A DNA stretch of 30,234 nucleotides, from the IMG/VR virus record IMGVR_UViG_3300042891_000351, positions 1-30,234 of that record. One strand, written 5' to 3'. Shown here piece by piece: positions 14,718-23,137 of this stretch. The number at the start of each line of letters is the position of its first letter. Within the stretch, counting starts at the first letter, position 1. Below the pieces are notes generated by a model that was given only the letters and a program-made list of their open reading frames with translations, did not search any database and was not told the DNA's origin. Made by a program: the position numbers and the translations under genes. Source of the DNA: a virus.

Positions 14718-14763
14718 GGTGTTTGTAAGTTTATTTTTTATTCGCTAGTAAAGGAGATTATAT

Positions 14764-15408
14764 ATGAGCAATTTTTCTAATAGTTGGTTGGATGCCCTAG
14801 ATATCAATCATAAGGACAAGATTTTCAATGTTCTTGCCCTTGATGAGTTGGATCTTCCAGCAGGAGCATCTATCGTCACAAAGGGTGGTTCATCGTTCGT
14901 CCGTTTTACCGATGCTTTCGGTAATTGGAATGACTATCTGGTTCTCATGCGCGGCATGAGTAAATCAGACGCCTACCGCGAGAAGCACAACATGATTGAC
15001 ACCGCCGGTCTGTATGGTTACTCATACAAGCACGGTGAACCCCTTGAGGTTGCGACCACTGATGAGCAGAAGCGTAGTCAATACGTTGTCGGTGAATGGG
15101 TTTGTGCTGTGACAAAGAAGTGTCATATCACCAATCGTTCAATCGCTGACCAAGAAACTCGCGGTCCTATCAATCTTGCCCAAGGTACTATGACTTGGGA
15201 CTGTGATGGTGAACATGCTGGTGTCTATCGCATTCTGGCATATGGTGTCAGTGATCAAGAAGGCAATCAATTGAAGACCACTCGCTATGAGCAGAACCTT
15301 GCTTTGGGATATAGCAAGTGTCCCCGGCGTGATATGGTTCCCCACTTTGAGATGATGCGTAAGAATACTGTAATTCGTGTAACTAATAAAGAGGTGCAAT
15401 ATGGCTAA
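14764..15408 (+). CDS. hypothetical protein, probably highly expressed
   Basis: 214 aa. It has the best expression signals in the window: two tandem sigma-70 promoters, a 5' hairpin and AAGGAG before the ATG. The protein is soluble with no signal peptide; features include GGSSFVRFTDAFGNWNDYL (about 41-59), WVCAVTKKCHITNRS with two Cys and a His (about 112-126), and GTMTWDCDGEHAGVYRI. I recognise no family. It overlaps the ParB-like gene by 8 bases, so the two are expressed together. An early takeover role is conceivable from the promoter type but is only inference. Confidence 0.75.
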   Translation: MSNFSNSWLDALDINHKDKIFNVLALDELDLPAGASIVTKGGSSFVRFTDAFGNWNDYLVLMRGMSKSDAYREKHNMIDTAGLYGYSYKHGEPLEVATTDEQKRSQYVVGEWVCAVTKKCHITNRSIADQETRGPINLAQGTMTWDCDGEHAGVYRILAYGVSDQEGNQLKTTRYEQNLALGYSKCPRRDMVPHFEMMRKNTVIRVTNKEVQYG

Positions 15409-16666
15409 GTTGAATACAAAGCAGGAGACTAAATCTATGAACAAGAGCAAGGATACTACCTACGTTTCGCTAGATGTTCTATCATTCAATGGCACTAAGG
15501 TAACTGTGTTACCTTCTGACCGTCCGCACAACGTTTTGGATAAAAAGCCCGACGAACATGAACGCAAACCACTAGTGGACTTGGTTCAAGAGTTTATTGA
15601 TGACAGTCTAAGCAAGGTTGCGGCAAAGACCAACAAGAAGAACGGTAAATCGTTTACTGGCTTATATGGTCAGATCGCTAAGTACCAAGAAATTCCTCTC
15701 AAGGAATTGTTTAGCGCACTTGCGGTACAGCGCCCAATCAGTCGTCGCCGCTTGAAGAAGATCATGGAGACCTTCAACCCATTGAAGGTTCAATATGTCA
15801 ACGTGTTGAAGATCAAATTCGAGGGCGTATATTACTATTACATCATTGATGGTCAACATACTGCTGTGTGTTATGGGACTGCCGCTCAATGGGGTTGGTT
15901 CATGCCCGACCTTCAACCGGAAGACTGGGCTAATGTCAAGGTTCGTTGTCAGGTCGTTGAATACCATAACTTCACTTTTGCCCGCGAACACTTTTTGGGT
16001 ATCAACGGCGATGACAAGTTGAAGTTGGCAGCATTTGATAAGTGGCAGAACTATGTGCTTGCCAAGCGTCAAGATAGTCCTGATGAAGTTACACTTGAAA
16101 AGTATGAAGATGCTTTCTCACAACAGGAAATCATGGAGAGTTATGGTATCATCCCTATCCATGAACGCAACGAAGATGATGCTGATAAGCCCGGAGCATT
16201 CACTCGCGTAGATTTATTGAAGGATGTAACTGAAGAGGAACTTCATTGGATTTGTAAGATTCACCAGATGAATTTTGATGATCTTCCAATGGACGCTTTT
16301 GAAGTCAAACCTATGATCAATTTGCGTAACAAGATCAAAGGATCAAAGTCTTTGGAAAACAAAGATGTTTGCGAATTTATTCTTGCTTTGGGTAACATGA
16401 TCAAGAATACAGTTGTAACACCGGCTAAGTTTCAGTTGCTTGCTACTAATGCTCATAAGGAATGGCATAAAGTTGCGTTCCCTGGTGAGAAGGTACCAAG
16501 CACCCCTGATGACTTGTCATTGGCTCTATTGCTGTATATGTACTATGAAGCCGGCGGCACGTTCAATCGTATTAGCAAGTTGTTTATGGACGACTACGAT
16601 GAGCAGGGTCATACTGTGTTTCATGGTCTTGATAGTGACCTTCAATCTCTGATCAAGGGAGAATAA
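15401..16666 (+). CDS. ParB-like nuclease-fold protein
   Basis: 421 aa. Residues about 100-190 look like a ParB/Srx-type domain: VQRPISRRRLKKIMETFNP followed by YVNVLKIKFEGVYYYYIIDGQHTAVCYG, the V-x-x-RP...I-DGQHR pattern. The remainder is a long, mostly helical region without recognised motif; the C terminus has MYYEAGGTFNRI and a stretch rich in Asp. The catalytic or CTP-binding GxxR box of true ParB is not evident. It may bind DNA or regulate transcription. The ATG at 15401 overlaps the upstream stop by 8 bases. Confidence 0.6.
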   Translation: MAKLNTKQETKSMNKSKDTTYVSLDVLSFNGTKVTVLPSDRPHNVLDKKPDEHERKPLVDLVQEFIDDSLSKVAAKTNKKNGKSFTGLYGQIAKYQEIPLKELFSALAVQRPISRRRLKKIMETFNPLKVQYVNVLKIKFEGVYYYYIIDGQHTAVCYGTAAQWGWFMPDLQPEDWANVKVRCQVVEYHNFTFAREHFLGINGDDKLKLAAFDKWQNYVLAKRQDSPDEVTLEKYEDAFSQQEIMESYGIIPIHERNEDDADKPGAFTRVDLLKDVTEEELHWICKIHQMNFDDLPMDAFEVKPMINLRNKIKGSKSLENKDVCEFILALGNMIKNTVVTPAKFQLLATNAHKEWHKVAFPGEKVPSTPDDLSLALLLYMYYEAGGTFNRISKLFMDDYDEQGHTVFHGLDSDLQSLIKGE

Positions 16667-16667
16667 T

Positions 16668-17105
16668 GTGAGTGCGGTCGCTCTCTACATAGCAGAAATA
16701 CTTGCTAGGGAAGAGGCTTGGAAGCCTGGCATCACTACGGATCTAAACGAACGTGATGTGGGATACACCAAGATGGGGGATACTGTTTACTGGCATTTTG
16801 TTGCCGTCCCCCTGCGACCCGCTTTTAGTGCTAAGATTATTCATATTGAAGAGCAGGGTAAAATTTATTTCAAAAAAGAATTTCGTCGAGGCCGTGATGG
16901 AATTCAGGCTACAGAATATATCCCTAAAGATAAACGTTCACTAGATTTTCTTATGGACTACTACCGAGAACAAATTGACAAGTACCCCGGACAAATTGGG
17001 ATTATCAAACGCAAATTTTTCCCCATGGATAAAGATAGTCCTCATTTGAATAATCTCATTGAAAATGCTATCAAATATCCTAGCAAATATTTGGAAAGCT
17101 ATTGA
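16668..17105 (+). CDS. hypothetical protein, faintly GIY-YIG-like
   Basis: 145 aa with a GTG start at 16668, one base after the ParB-like stop; an ATG at 16666 would stop at once. ALYIAEILAREEAWKPGITTDLNERDVGY at the start faintly resembles the GIY-YIG / T5orf172 pattern (K-x-G-x-T-x-D-x-x-x-R), with IIHIEEQGKIYFKKEF downstream holding a possible conserved Glu. The resemblance is weak and no nuclease call is made. The protein is basic and soluble. It is the last gene of the 14764 operon. Confidence 0.6.
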   Translation: MSAVALYIAEILAREEAWKPGITTDLNERDVGYTKMGDTVYWHFVAVPLRPAFSAKIIHIEEQGKIYFKKEFRRGRDGIQATEYIPKDKRSLDFLMDYYREQIDKYPGQIGIIKRKFFPMDKDSPHLNNLIENAIKYPSKYLESY

Positions 17106-17148
17106 TAATAGCCCGCTATTTTACGCCGTAAGACCGGATAAGTAACTG

Positions 17149-17177
17149 TTGACAAAATACAACAACTATAGTAACAT
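17149..17177 (+). promoter_or_regulatory. sigma-70-like promoter before the 17187 glycosyltransferase
   Basis: TTGACA (17149-17154), 17-base spacer, TAACAT (17172-17177). It lies in the 81-base gap 17106-17186. The predicted start near 17184 leaves almost no leader, while AGGAG (17178-17182) sits just after the -10 box, so either the start is slightly upstream or translation is leaderless. The block TATAGTAACAT resembles TATAGTAATAT at 22087-22097. Confidence 0.6.
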
Positions 17178-17186
17178 AGGAGTACA

Positions 17187-18512
17187 ATGTATAATAAAAG
17201 AATAGGCTTTATAATGAGTAGCGAACACTTGAAAGCGACTGGCGGTGTAGGTCAGTATGCTAAAAGTTTCATTGAGTTGATGACTGCTCACAATATCAAA
17301 GTTGATATCATAACCGATACTAACCCACACAATAAAGAATTTGTAGAACTACTGAATACAAATGTCATCTATCCTGATGACCCTTATAGTTATGCCAAGC
17401 ATAGAAACATCTTTATGTATGGCGATAGTTATAACTATGAGCGCATGGCTAACTTTCGTGAAAGCATCATCAAAGCACTAAAGAAAAATCTATACGATGC
17501 TTTCATCTGTAACCCATATGAAACAGTACAGGTTGCGGGTTGTCTTGGTCTCATAGATTATATACAAGTCATTGCTTATACGCATTTAGAAAGTCAATTA
17601 TTCAGAGACACAAAGAATCCATTCTTGGATAGTGTCAATGACATGATGCGGTTACAATTAGAGTTGCCTGGTCTATATATAGGCACACAAAGTAATTACA
17701 ATAGATTACAGATTGAAAATTCATATCACTTGCCTATACCATTACCCGAGCGTGAACTACTAAAAGAATATAATAATGACCGTGAAGGTGTATTGTTTAT
17801 CGGTCGTTGGGAAGAAGGTAAAAACCCAGAACTCTATATTGAATTGATCAAGCAAACTGGGTTACCAGCAAAAGTTATCACTAGTGCTAATGGCGCTAAA
17901 AAGTTTGAAAAGAAGTTTAATGATCTAAAAATTACAGATTACAAGATCACTTATGATGTTATCGGACAAGAGAAAATAGATTTCATCACAAGTTGCCGTG
18001 TAGCATTCAATCCAAGCACTGTAGAGAGTTATGGTATCGCGTTCCTTGAACAGCAGTTACACATGCCAACAGTAGCATTAGAGAACATGCGTTGGACAAG
18101 TAACTTTGATAGTAAGCATTATTACACATGTAATAAAAAATCTATGGCTAAACTTATCACAGACTTGTATAATAAGTACGACAAGCCAGAAAAGTATTAT
18201 GCTGAGGGAGTGCTAAAATCACAACAGTTTTTAGAGGATAATATATTCCATAAGTATGTTGAATGTTTTAGTGACTTCAAGCCAAAAACTAGCAACAATA
18301 CTACTGCTGGTATATTGGAACATGATACAGTAAAATATAGCGATTATATTGACAGTTTGAATAGGTCACAGATTTGTATTGATGATGTCAAAAGTGTACT
18401 ATCTAACCGTCATAGATATACAATCATATATACAGACAAGGACACATGGTTGAGCAAAGATCCAAAATTTACTCCTCCAAAAGAGTCAGATAATCTATTT
18501 GAGGGTTGGTAA
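17187..18512 (+). CDS. glycosyltransferase, GT4-like
   Basis: 441 aa. The start RIGFIMSSEHLKATGGVGQYAKSFIELM contains the glycine loop (GGVGQY, about 20-25) of GT4 enzymes, and the C-terminal domain has VLFIGRWEEGKNPELYIELI followed by FNPSTVESYGIAFLEQQL, the E-x7-E nucleotide-sugar motif region. GT-B fold, cytoplasmic. The last ~90 residues are a less conserved extension. AGGAG lies 4 bases before the ATG. It is followed with a one-base overlap by an SGNH-like gene and then an epimerase, so these three may decorate one glycan. Confidence 0.75.
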   Translation: MYNKRIGFIMSSEHLKATGGVGQYAKSFIELMTAHNIKVDIITDTNPHNKEFVELLNTNVIYPDDPYSYAKHRNIFMYGDSYNYERMANFRESIIKALKKNLYDAFICNPYETVQVAGCLGLIDYIQVIAYTHLESQLFRDTKNPFLDSVNDMMRLQLELPGLYIGTQSNYNRLQIENSYHLPIPLPERELLKEYNNDREGVLFIGRWEEGKNPELYIELIKQTGLPAKVITSANGAKKFEKKFNDLKITDYKITYDVIGQEKIDFITSCRVAFNPSTVESYGIAFLEQQLHMPTVALENMRWTSNFDSKHYYTCNKKSMAKLITDLYNKYDKPEKYYAEGVLKSQQFLEDNIFHKYVECFSDFKPKTSNNTTAGILEHDTVKYSDYIDSLNRSQICIDDVKSVLSNRHRYTIIYTDKDTWLSKDPKFTPPKESDNLFEGW

Positions 18513-19303
18513 TGAGATTAGGTATATTTGGTGATAGTTACGCAGCCTTTGTCGGCAGATATGAATCATGCCCTCCATGGCCAAAACATCTATCAAGCTT
18601 ATTAAATGCTGAAACTTTTGGTCACCACGCATTACCGGGCACTTCTCATTGGTATGCTTACGAGCAGTTTTTACGACACTATAAAAATTATGATACTATC
18701 GTGTTTGTGCATACCAATTGTGAAAGATGGCCATACTTACCACATGAGCAGCAATGCAAGGCATGGAATATAGGTTACCTTCAAGACGAATACATGGATC
18801 CTCTGAACAAGATTCGTAAGACTATATTTCCTTCAGCACTATTAGAATTTATAAGCCTTAGTATTTTTAAAGATGTAAATGATAAATGTAGGGAGGCAGG
18901 TATATACTTAGTGAATGTTTTTTCATTCCCCGATGATTATGTGATACCTGCTACGGAATTTCCAATCGTAAAACATCTTGATTATGTCAGTCATCTTGAG
19001 AAAACAAAGTTTCAAGATCATTTTCCTAAACCAGATTTTTCTTTCAAGGCTAAGTTTGAACAATGGATAAATGATGAAAGTAGATACTATCCTACACAAA
19101 TGATAATTAAAAGTACAGGTGGACAAGATAGGCGCGAATGTCATATGAATTGTAACAACAACAAACGCCTTGCCTTTATGTTATTTGATTTTGTGAAAAA
19201 TAAACAGCATGATATAATAGTAGACTGCAAACAAAAAGAATGGGATGTTTTTGATAGTGAAATGGATAAAATATATGATAATTGGTTAAAGGAAGGAACA
19301 TGA
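18512..19303 (+). CDS. SGNH/GDSL-like phage protein
   Basis: 263 aa from the ATG at 18512 (TAATG overlap); a TTG at 18506 would add two residues. It starts MRLGIFGDSYAAFVG, a block I with GDS, followed by PPWPKHLSSLL as in the 5680 and 20116 proteins (W-x-x-HL). IVFVHTNCERW may be block III. A possible block V is ECHMNCNNNKRLAFML. It probably hydrolyses or transfers an acyl group on a glycan. It is followed by the epimerase, whose ATG lies 3 bases before this gene's end. Confidence 0.6.
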   Translation: MRLGIFGDSYAAFVGRYESCPPWPKHLSSLLNAETFGHHALPGTSHWYAYEQFLRHYKNYDTIVFVHTNCERWPYLPHEQQCKAWNIGYLQDEYMDPLNKIRKTIFPSALLEFISLSIFKDVNDKCREAGIYLVNVFSFPDDYVIPATEFPIVKHLDYVSHLEKTKFQDHFPKPDFSFKAKFEQWINDESRYYPTQMIIKSTGGQDRRECHMNCNNNKRLAFMLFDFVKNKQHDIIVDCKQKEWDVFDSEMDKIYDNWLKEGT

Positions 19304-20133
19304 AGAAAGTATTAATAACAGGTAGCAGTGGATATATTGGCAGTCATCTATGTAAGATGCTAAGTGGCAATTATGAGGTTCATGGATTAGATATCAATGA
19401 CCCAATCGTGCCAGTAGATAAGTTCTATAAAGTAGATATCAATAGATTATTCACTATACCTGATCAGACAGAACCATATTATGCTGTGATTCATCTAGCA
19501 GCATTGGTCAATGTAGGCAAGAGTGAAACTATGCCGATCATGTATTATATCACTAATGTCAATGGTACTATGAATGTATTGAATAAGATTCCTACTAAAA
19601 ACTTTATCTATGCTAGCACAGGGCAAGCAAGCCTTTGTGCTAATCCATATAGCATCAGCAAAAGAGCCAGCGAGGATTGTGTTGTAGAATATTGTACAAA
19701 GCATAAGCCACAAGATTATACGATGTTTAGATTCTATAATGTTGTTGGTATGGATGGTATACAACCAACCAACCCAGATGGATTGCTATCCGCACTAATC
19801 AAGGCTAAGGACAGTGGTACTTTCACTATTCATGGTGATGACTATGACACACCAGATGGTACTTGTGTGCGTGACTATGTACATGTTTATGAAATATGTA
19901 ACGCATTGATGATGGCTATTGAGCAGCCAGCGAATGGACTAGAGAATCTAGGGCATGGTGTGGGTAAGAGTGTGCGTGATATGGTTGAGATGTATAAAAT
20001 CGTCAATCAAACAAACTTTACTGTCAATATTGGACCACGCAAGAAGGGTGATCCTGCCGTTAGCGTATTAGATAGTCCTGGTCGTTACATGAAACACATG
20101 TATGAATTCAAGGATTTATTGAAGGTTCAATAA
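19300..20133 (+). CDS. NAD-dependent sugar-nucleotide epimerase/dehydratase
   Basis: 277 aa from the ATG at 19300, with AAGGAAGG just upstream; a TTG at 19282 is less likely. Extended SDR family: KVLITGSSGYIGSHL with GSSGYIG (8-14) for NAD, HLAALVNVGKSE, and the catalytic YSISK (Tyr117, Lys121) with Thr107 or Ser106. The later motifs RFYNVVGMDG and DYVHVYEICNAL fit UDP-glucose 4-epimerase (GalE) or a related sugar-nucleotide enzyme, though it is shorter than GalE (about 338 aa). It would supply a donor for the nearby glycosyltransferases. Confidence 0.85.
   Translation: MKKVLITGSSGYIGSHLCKMLSGNYEVHGLDINDPIVPVDKFYKVDINRLFTIPDQTEPYYAVIHLAALVNVGKSETMPIMYYITNVNGTMNVLNKIPTKNFIYASTGQASLCANPYSISKRASEDCVVEYCTKHKPQDYTMFRFYNVVGMDGIQPTNPDGLLSALIKAKDSGTFTIHGDDYDTPDGTCVRDYVHVYEICNALMMAIEQPANGLENLGHGVGKSVRDMVEMYKIVNQTNFTVNIGPRKKGDPAVSVLDSPGRYMKHMYEFKDLLKVQ
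20116..20133. repeat. perfect palindrome spanning two convergent stop codons
   Basis: TTATTGAAGGTTCAATAA is an inverted repeat with 8-bp arms and a 2-base centre. On the + strand it reads LLKVQ-stop (epimerase end); on the - strand LLNLQ-stop (SGNH-like end). Both genes stop exactly at its borders. It may form a hairpin at the meeting point of two transcripts, but no U-tract follows on either strand. Confidence 0.7.
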
Positions 20134-20796
20134 TTGTAAATATAACCATTCACTTATTTGTTCATGTCCTAATCTACTAAAATGTGGGTCTTTTTCTGAT
20201 ATTTTATCGTACTTAAGTGTGCCTATTTCTGTATAATTTAACTTGTTTAAAATTTTGATTTGTTTGGCACATTTATCTTTATAATGCAGGTCCCAGTTTG
20301 ATAATCCCCATATCAACACTTTGACTGGAAAAATATTTGATAAATTTGATAATGCGGCACAATCTCTTATAGTGTTGTAGATATTTTCTATCTCTGTGTC
20401 AAAATAAAATCTATGTTGTAATTTAGTATATTCTTCAGGACTATAAGTTCCGCCACCGCGCATAGCAAGATCAATTTTGATTCTTGACCATCGCAATTCA
20501 TCATTTGTTAGATCATAAAAATTGTCTGTATTATAGACTTCATAACGCCCGCAATCTGTTAGTTGGATAACTGCTATAACTTCTTCTTTACCGTCGTATT
20601 GTTCAAAAAACCAATTATAGGTTGTTCTAACGATTCTCTGATTACTAGCACATCCTATCGCTAAATTTACTATTGAATTTGCATTCAATTTATTTCCTAA
20701 ATGATGAGTCCAAACCTGTTTTAATCTTATCTCATCATTGTTAAATTTAAGGCCAGAACCATATGTAAATGAACAACCATTCGTGAACAAAATCAT
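20116..20796 (-). CDS. SGNH/GDSL-like phage protein (reverse strand)
   Basis: 226 aa. MILFTNGCSFTYGSGL is the GCSF-type block I shared with the 5680 protein, then VWTHHLGNKL, NLAIGCASNQRI (block II-like), and DPHFSRLGHEQISEWL (block V with Asp-x-His). It is the second gene of a two-gene reverse-strand unit, starting 2 bases after the GP88-like stop. Very A+T-rich compared with the epimerase it meets. Activity on an ester-linked acyl group is likely but unproven. Confidence 0.6.
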   Translation of the reverse strand: MILFTNGCSFTYGSGLKFNNDEIRLKQVWTHHLGNKLNANSIVNLAIGCASNQRIVRTTYNWFFEQYDGKEEVIAVIQLTDCGRYEVYNTDNFYDLTNDELRWSRIKIDLAMRGGGTYSPEEYTKLQHRFYFDTEIENIYNTIRDCAALSNLSNIFPVKVLIWGLSNWDLHYKDKCAKQIKILNKLNYTEIGTLKYDKISEKDPHFSRLGHEQISEWLYLQLLNLQ

Positions 20797-20798
20797 AA

Positions 20799-22064
20799 TC
20801 AGTGGATCAACAAATAACTTCCCAAAACGTCACGGCGGGTTGCAGCAACGTCACCGTCACCCGGCTTGATGATAACGTTGTATTGTAATGGTTGCCCTTG
20901 TGGTGTTTGTAACATCTCATCATAAGTCAATATTGAATTAGGATTTATATTATATTGTTTAGCGATACGATCCTTCAATACTTTTATCTGAGTTGGACCC
21001 TTATATTCCCATTTTTTAATAACTTTTGGCTTGCCAGTTTTCTTATCTATTTTTGCTTGACCATTTCTATCTAAATCAGGATACTCAACACGTTTAACTA
21101 AATCATTAAACATAGTTTTATCAACAACGCTACTATGTTTAGTTTTACTAAAATCTATTTGTTTTTCTTGGGCTCGTAATGCACCGCGACTAAAATTAAA
21201 CACAAAGTTATCTGGATGTTGTCCTGATGCGATACCTGCTATTTTAGTATAAGCATAAAACTGTATGTCCGGAAATGCATTTGCTACTTCAAACGCTAAA
21301 TCTTTATAGGCTGGACTAAAGAAGTCGCCTGCATCATGCCATCGTATTACAACCTGTGTTCCTTTCTTACTGTTTTTGTCATATACAGTTTTTAATTCTT
21401 TCATCAACATGTTTTTCCAACCTTCTGGATCGTTAATCAAGAAGTTAAGATTACGTGTCATATGTGTGCTTGGAGGACTATATTGTACATAGCCACCTTT
21501 ACCAACGAAGCAAAATGTTTTACATTGACCTGCTCCTGGGCAAGTGTTAATGATCATAAATTCATTGGTACTTTCATCTACTGCTAATCCAACGATGGCG
21601 GGCAAACCGATATTAAAAAATATGCTAGTTGAACCATCACTATGTTTCATCTTGTCGTTTTGTTTCAGGATATATTCAGGACGTGTAGTAAATAATTGTT
21701 TTAATTTTTCAAGGTTAAATTCGTAATCTCTCTGTCCAGGTATAGCCTCTATCTCGCCCCCATCAGCAGGTTTGTAAATAATTGGAGTTATATTACTGCT
21801 ATGAACATATGGAAAATCGTACTTGTCGCGTTTGTCTTTTTGTCTCTTTTCTACTCTTCCTAAATACCCTTTTAACTCTTCTTCACCGGGCTTTCTATAT
21901 GTTGCGCCCAAAAACTTATCGTCAGCCTCTTCAAGTCCCTGATTGGTTTGTTGGGCAACAAAGTCTGATAAAGACATAACCTCTACGCCCTTTAGCATTG
22001 ATTGTTTACGCGCTTTGGGTTTAGAATTCTCTGATATGATATCTAAAAGTTTACGGAAATCCAT
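20799..22064 (-). CDS. GP88-like phage protein with Cys cluster
   Basis: 421 aa. The central region matches the GP88 family known from mycobacteriophages and other phages: INTCPGAGQCKTFCF (Cys175, Cys181, Cys185, i.e. CX5CX3C), then MTRNLNFLI, VVIRWHDAGDFF (238-249) and IQFYAYTK (267-274). The biochemical role of the family is unknown; the conserved Cys set and RxHxxGDF motif suggest a metal or Fe-S site. About 150 N-terminal residues and 120 C-terminal residues are extra. It is transcribed against its neighbours from the 44-base divergent gap shared with uvsE. Confidence 0.7.
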   Translation of the reverse strand: MDFRKLLDIISENSKPKARKQSMLKGVEVMSLSDFVAQQTNQGLEEADDKFLGATYRKPGEEELKGYLGRVEKRQKDKRDKYDFPYVHSSNITPIIYKPADGGEIEAIPGQRDYEFNLEKLKQLFTTRPEYILKQNDKMKHSDGSTSIFFNIGLPAIVGLAVDESTNEFMIINTCPGAGQCKTFCFVGKGGYVQYSPPSTHMTRNLNFLINDPEGWKNMLMKELKTVYDKNSKKGTQVVIRWHDAGDFFSPAYKDLAFEVANAFPDIQFYAYTKIAGIASGQHPDNFVFNFSRGALRAQEKQIDFSKTKHSSVVDKTMFNDLVKRVEYPDLDRNGQAKIDKKTGKPKVIKKWEYKGPTQIKVLKDRIAKQYNINPNSILTYDEMLQTPQGQPLQYNVIIKPGDGDVAATRRDVLGSYLLIH

Positions 22065-22068
22065 GATG

Positions 22069-22097
22069 TTGACATTCTCAAATAGTTATAGTAATAT
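22069..22097 (+). promoter_or_regulatory. sigma-70 promoter for uvsE
   Basis: TTGACA (22069-22074), 17-base spacer, TAATAT (22092-22097). The predicted start near 22104 is only about 5 bases before the uvsE ATG at 22109, and no ribosome binding site is visible, so the mRNA would be nearly leaderless. Confidence 0.65.
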
Positions 22098-22102
22098 TTA
22101 TC
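22095..22102 (-). promoter_or_regulatory. possible T4-late-type promoter for the reverse unit
   Basis: Read on the - strand this is GATAAATA, one base off the T4 late consensus TATAAATA, about 30 bases before the GP88-like ATG. It overlaps the -10 box of the uvsE promoter. Similar AATAAATA strings occur by chance in A+T-rich coding parts of the window, so support is limited. Confidence 0.3.
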
Positions 22103-22108
22103 GTAATT

Positions 22109-23137
22109 ATGTCATTCAATAGTAATATCAAGCGTATTGGTTTTGCCTGCAAATGGGCAGAAATCAACAAGAAAGGCGAGATCGCTAGTGCTGACGGGTT
22201 CAACACTGGTGGTACTACCCACGCATGGGCAAAGCGTCAGAGTAGCCCGCGCATTGTTGAAGAAAAACTAATGGAAGTTGCTAAACGCAACATCACCAAT
22301 ACACATAATCTAGTCAAGAAGGTCGCTAGTCTTGAGCCCGGTCTGCGTATGGTACGACTAACTAGCGATATGTTCAGTTTCTATACTATGGATGAGTACA
22401 AGTACTTCTGGAAATCGCGTGAGGTACAGGACAGTTTGGAACGTTGGATGGCTCCTATCGGCGAGACTGCTAGGGCAAACGATGTACGACTATCGTTTCA
22501 TCCTGATCAGTTCGTAGTACTTGCTAGCGACCGCCCTGAGGTGGTAAATAAGAGTATAGAGGAGTTTGAATATCATGTGGATATGGCCCGTTGGATGGGG
22601 TACGGTAGAAAATTCCAGGATATCAAGATCAATGTACACATATCGGGCAGACAAGGTCCAGCCGGTATCGTCAGCGCACTCGGTAGGCTCTCGCCCGAAG
22701 CAAGAAATAGTATTACCATCGAAAACGAAGAAATGTCCTGGGGACTCGACTCCACCCTCGAACTGGCTGGACATCTGGGTCTAGTACTAGACATTCATCA
22801 TCATTGGATCAAGACAGGTGAATACATACAACCCAATGATGATCGTATCAAGCGTATTATTGACAGTTGGCGTGGTGTGCGCCCTGCTATGCATTTTAGC
22901 ACATCACGCGAAGATGGCGTCATTGAGCGCAATACAACCGAACGACATGACCTACAGCGATTGATGGAAAGTGGGTATAACAAACAGAAACTACGCGCAC
23001 ATAGCGACTATTTCTACAACGATGCTATGAATCGTTGGGCATATGAACATTGGCAGTGGGCTGACATCATGTGCGAAAGTAAGGCTAAAAATCTTGCCAG
23101 CATGAAACTTTACGATACATATAAGAGTTATGTTTGA
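22109..23137 (+). CDS. uvsE: UV damage endonuclease
   Basis: 342 aa. A TIM-barrel UVDE/UvsE protein: VRLSFHPDQFVVLAS (126-140), NVHISG (175-180), ITIENEE (202-208), LVLDIHHHW (225-233), MHFSTSRE and RAHSDYF supply the expected His, Glu and Asp metal ligands (for example His131, His177, Glu205, Asp228, His231). It nicks DNA 5' to pyrimidine dimers and other lesions, in the cytoplasm. Phage copies are known, including in sunlit waters. It has its own promoter and overlaps the next gene by 8 bases. Confidence 0.92.
   Translation: MSFNSNIKRIGFACKWAEINKKGEIASADGFNTGGTTHAWAKRQSSPRIVEEKLMEVAKRNITNTHNLVKKVASLEPGLRMVRLTSDMFSFYTMDEYKYFWKSREVQDSLERWMAPIGETARANDVRLSFHPDQFVVLASDRPEVVNKSIEEFEYHVDMARWMGYGRKFQDIKINVHISGRQGPAGIVSALGRLSPEARNSITIENEEMSWGLDSTLELAGHLGLVLDIHHHWIKTGEYIQPNDDRIKRIIDSWRGVRPAMHFSTSREDGVIERNTTERHDLQRLMESGYNKQKLRAHSDYFYNDAMNRWAYEHWQWADIMCESKAKNLASMKLYDTYKSYV

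Noticed and set aside
16668-17105. GIY-YIG homing endonuclease
   Set aside because: The opening pattern is only loosely similar and the full set of catalytic positions is not evident.
17106-17125. AATAG-CCCG-CTATT stem after the 16668 gene as a terminator
   Set aside because: A 5-bp, A+T-rich stem with a short T stretch is too weak to call.
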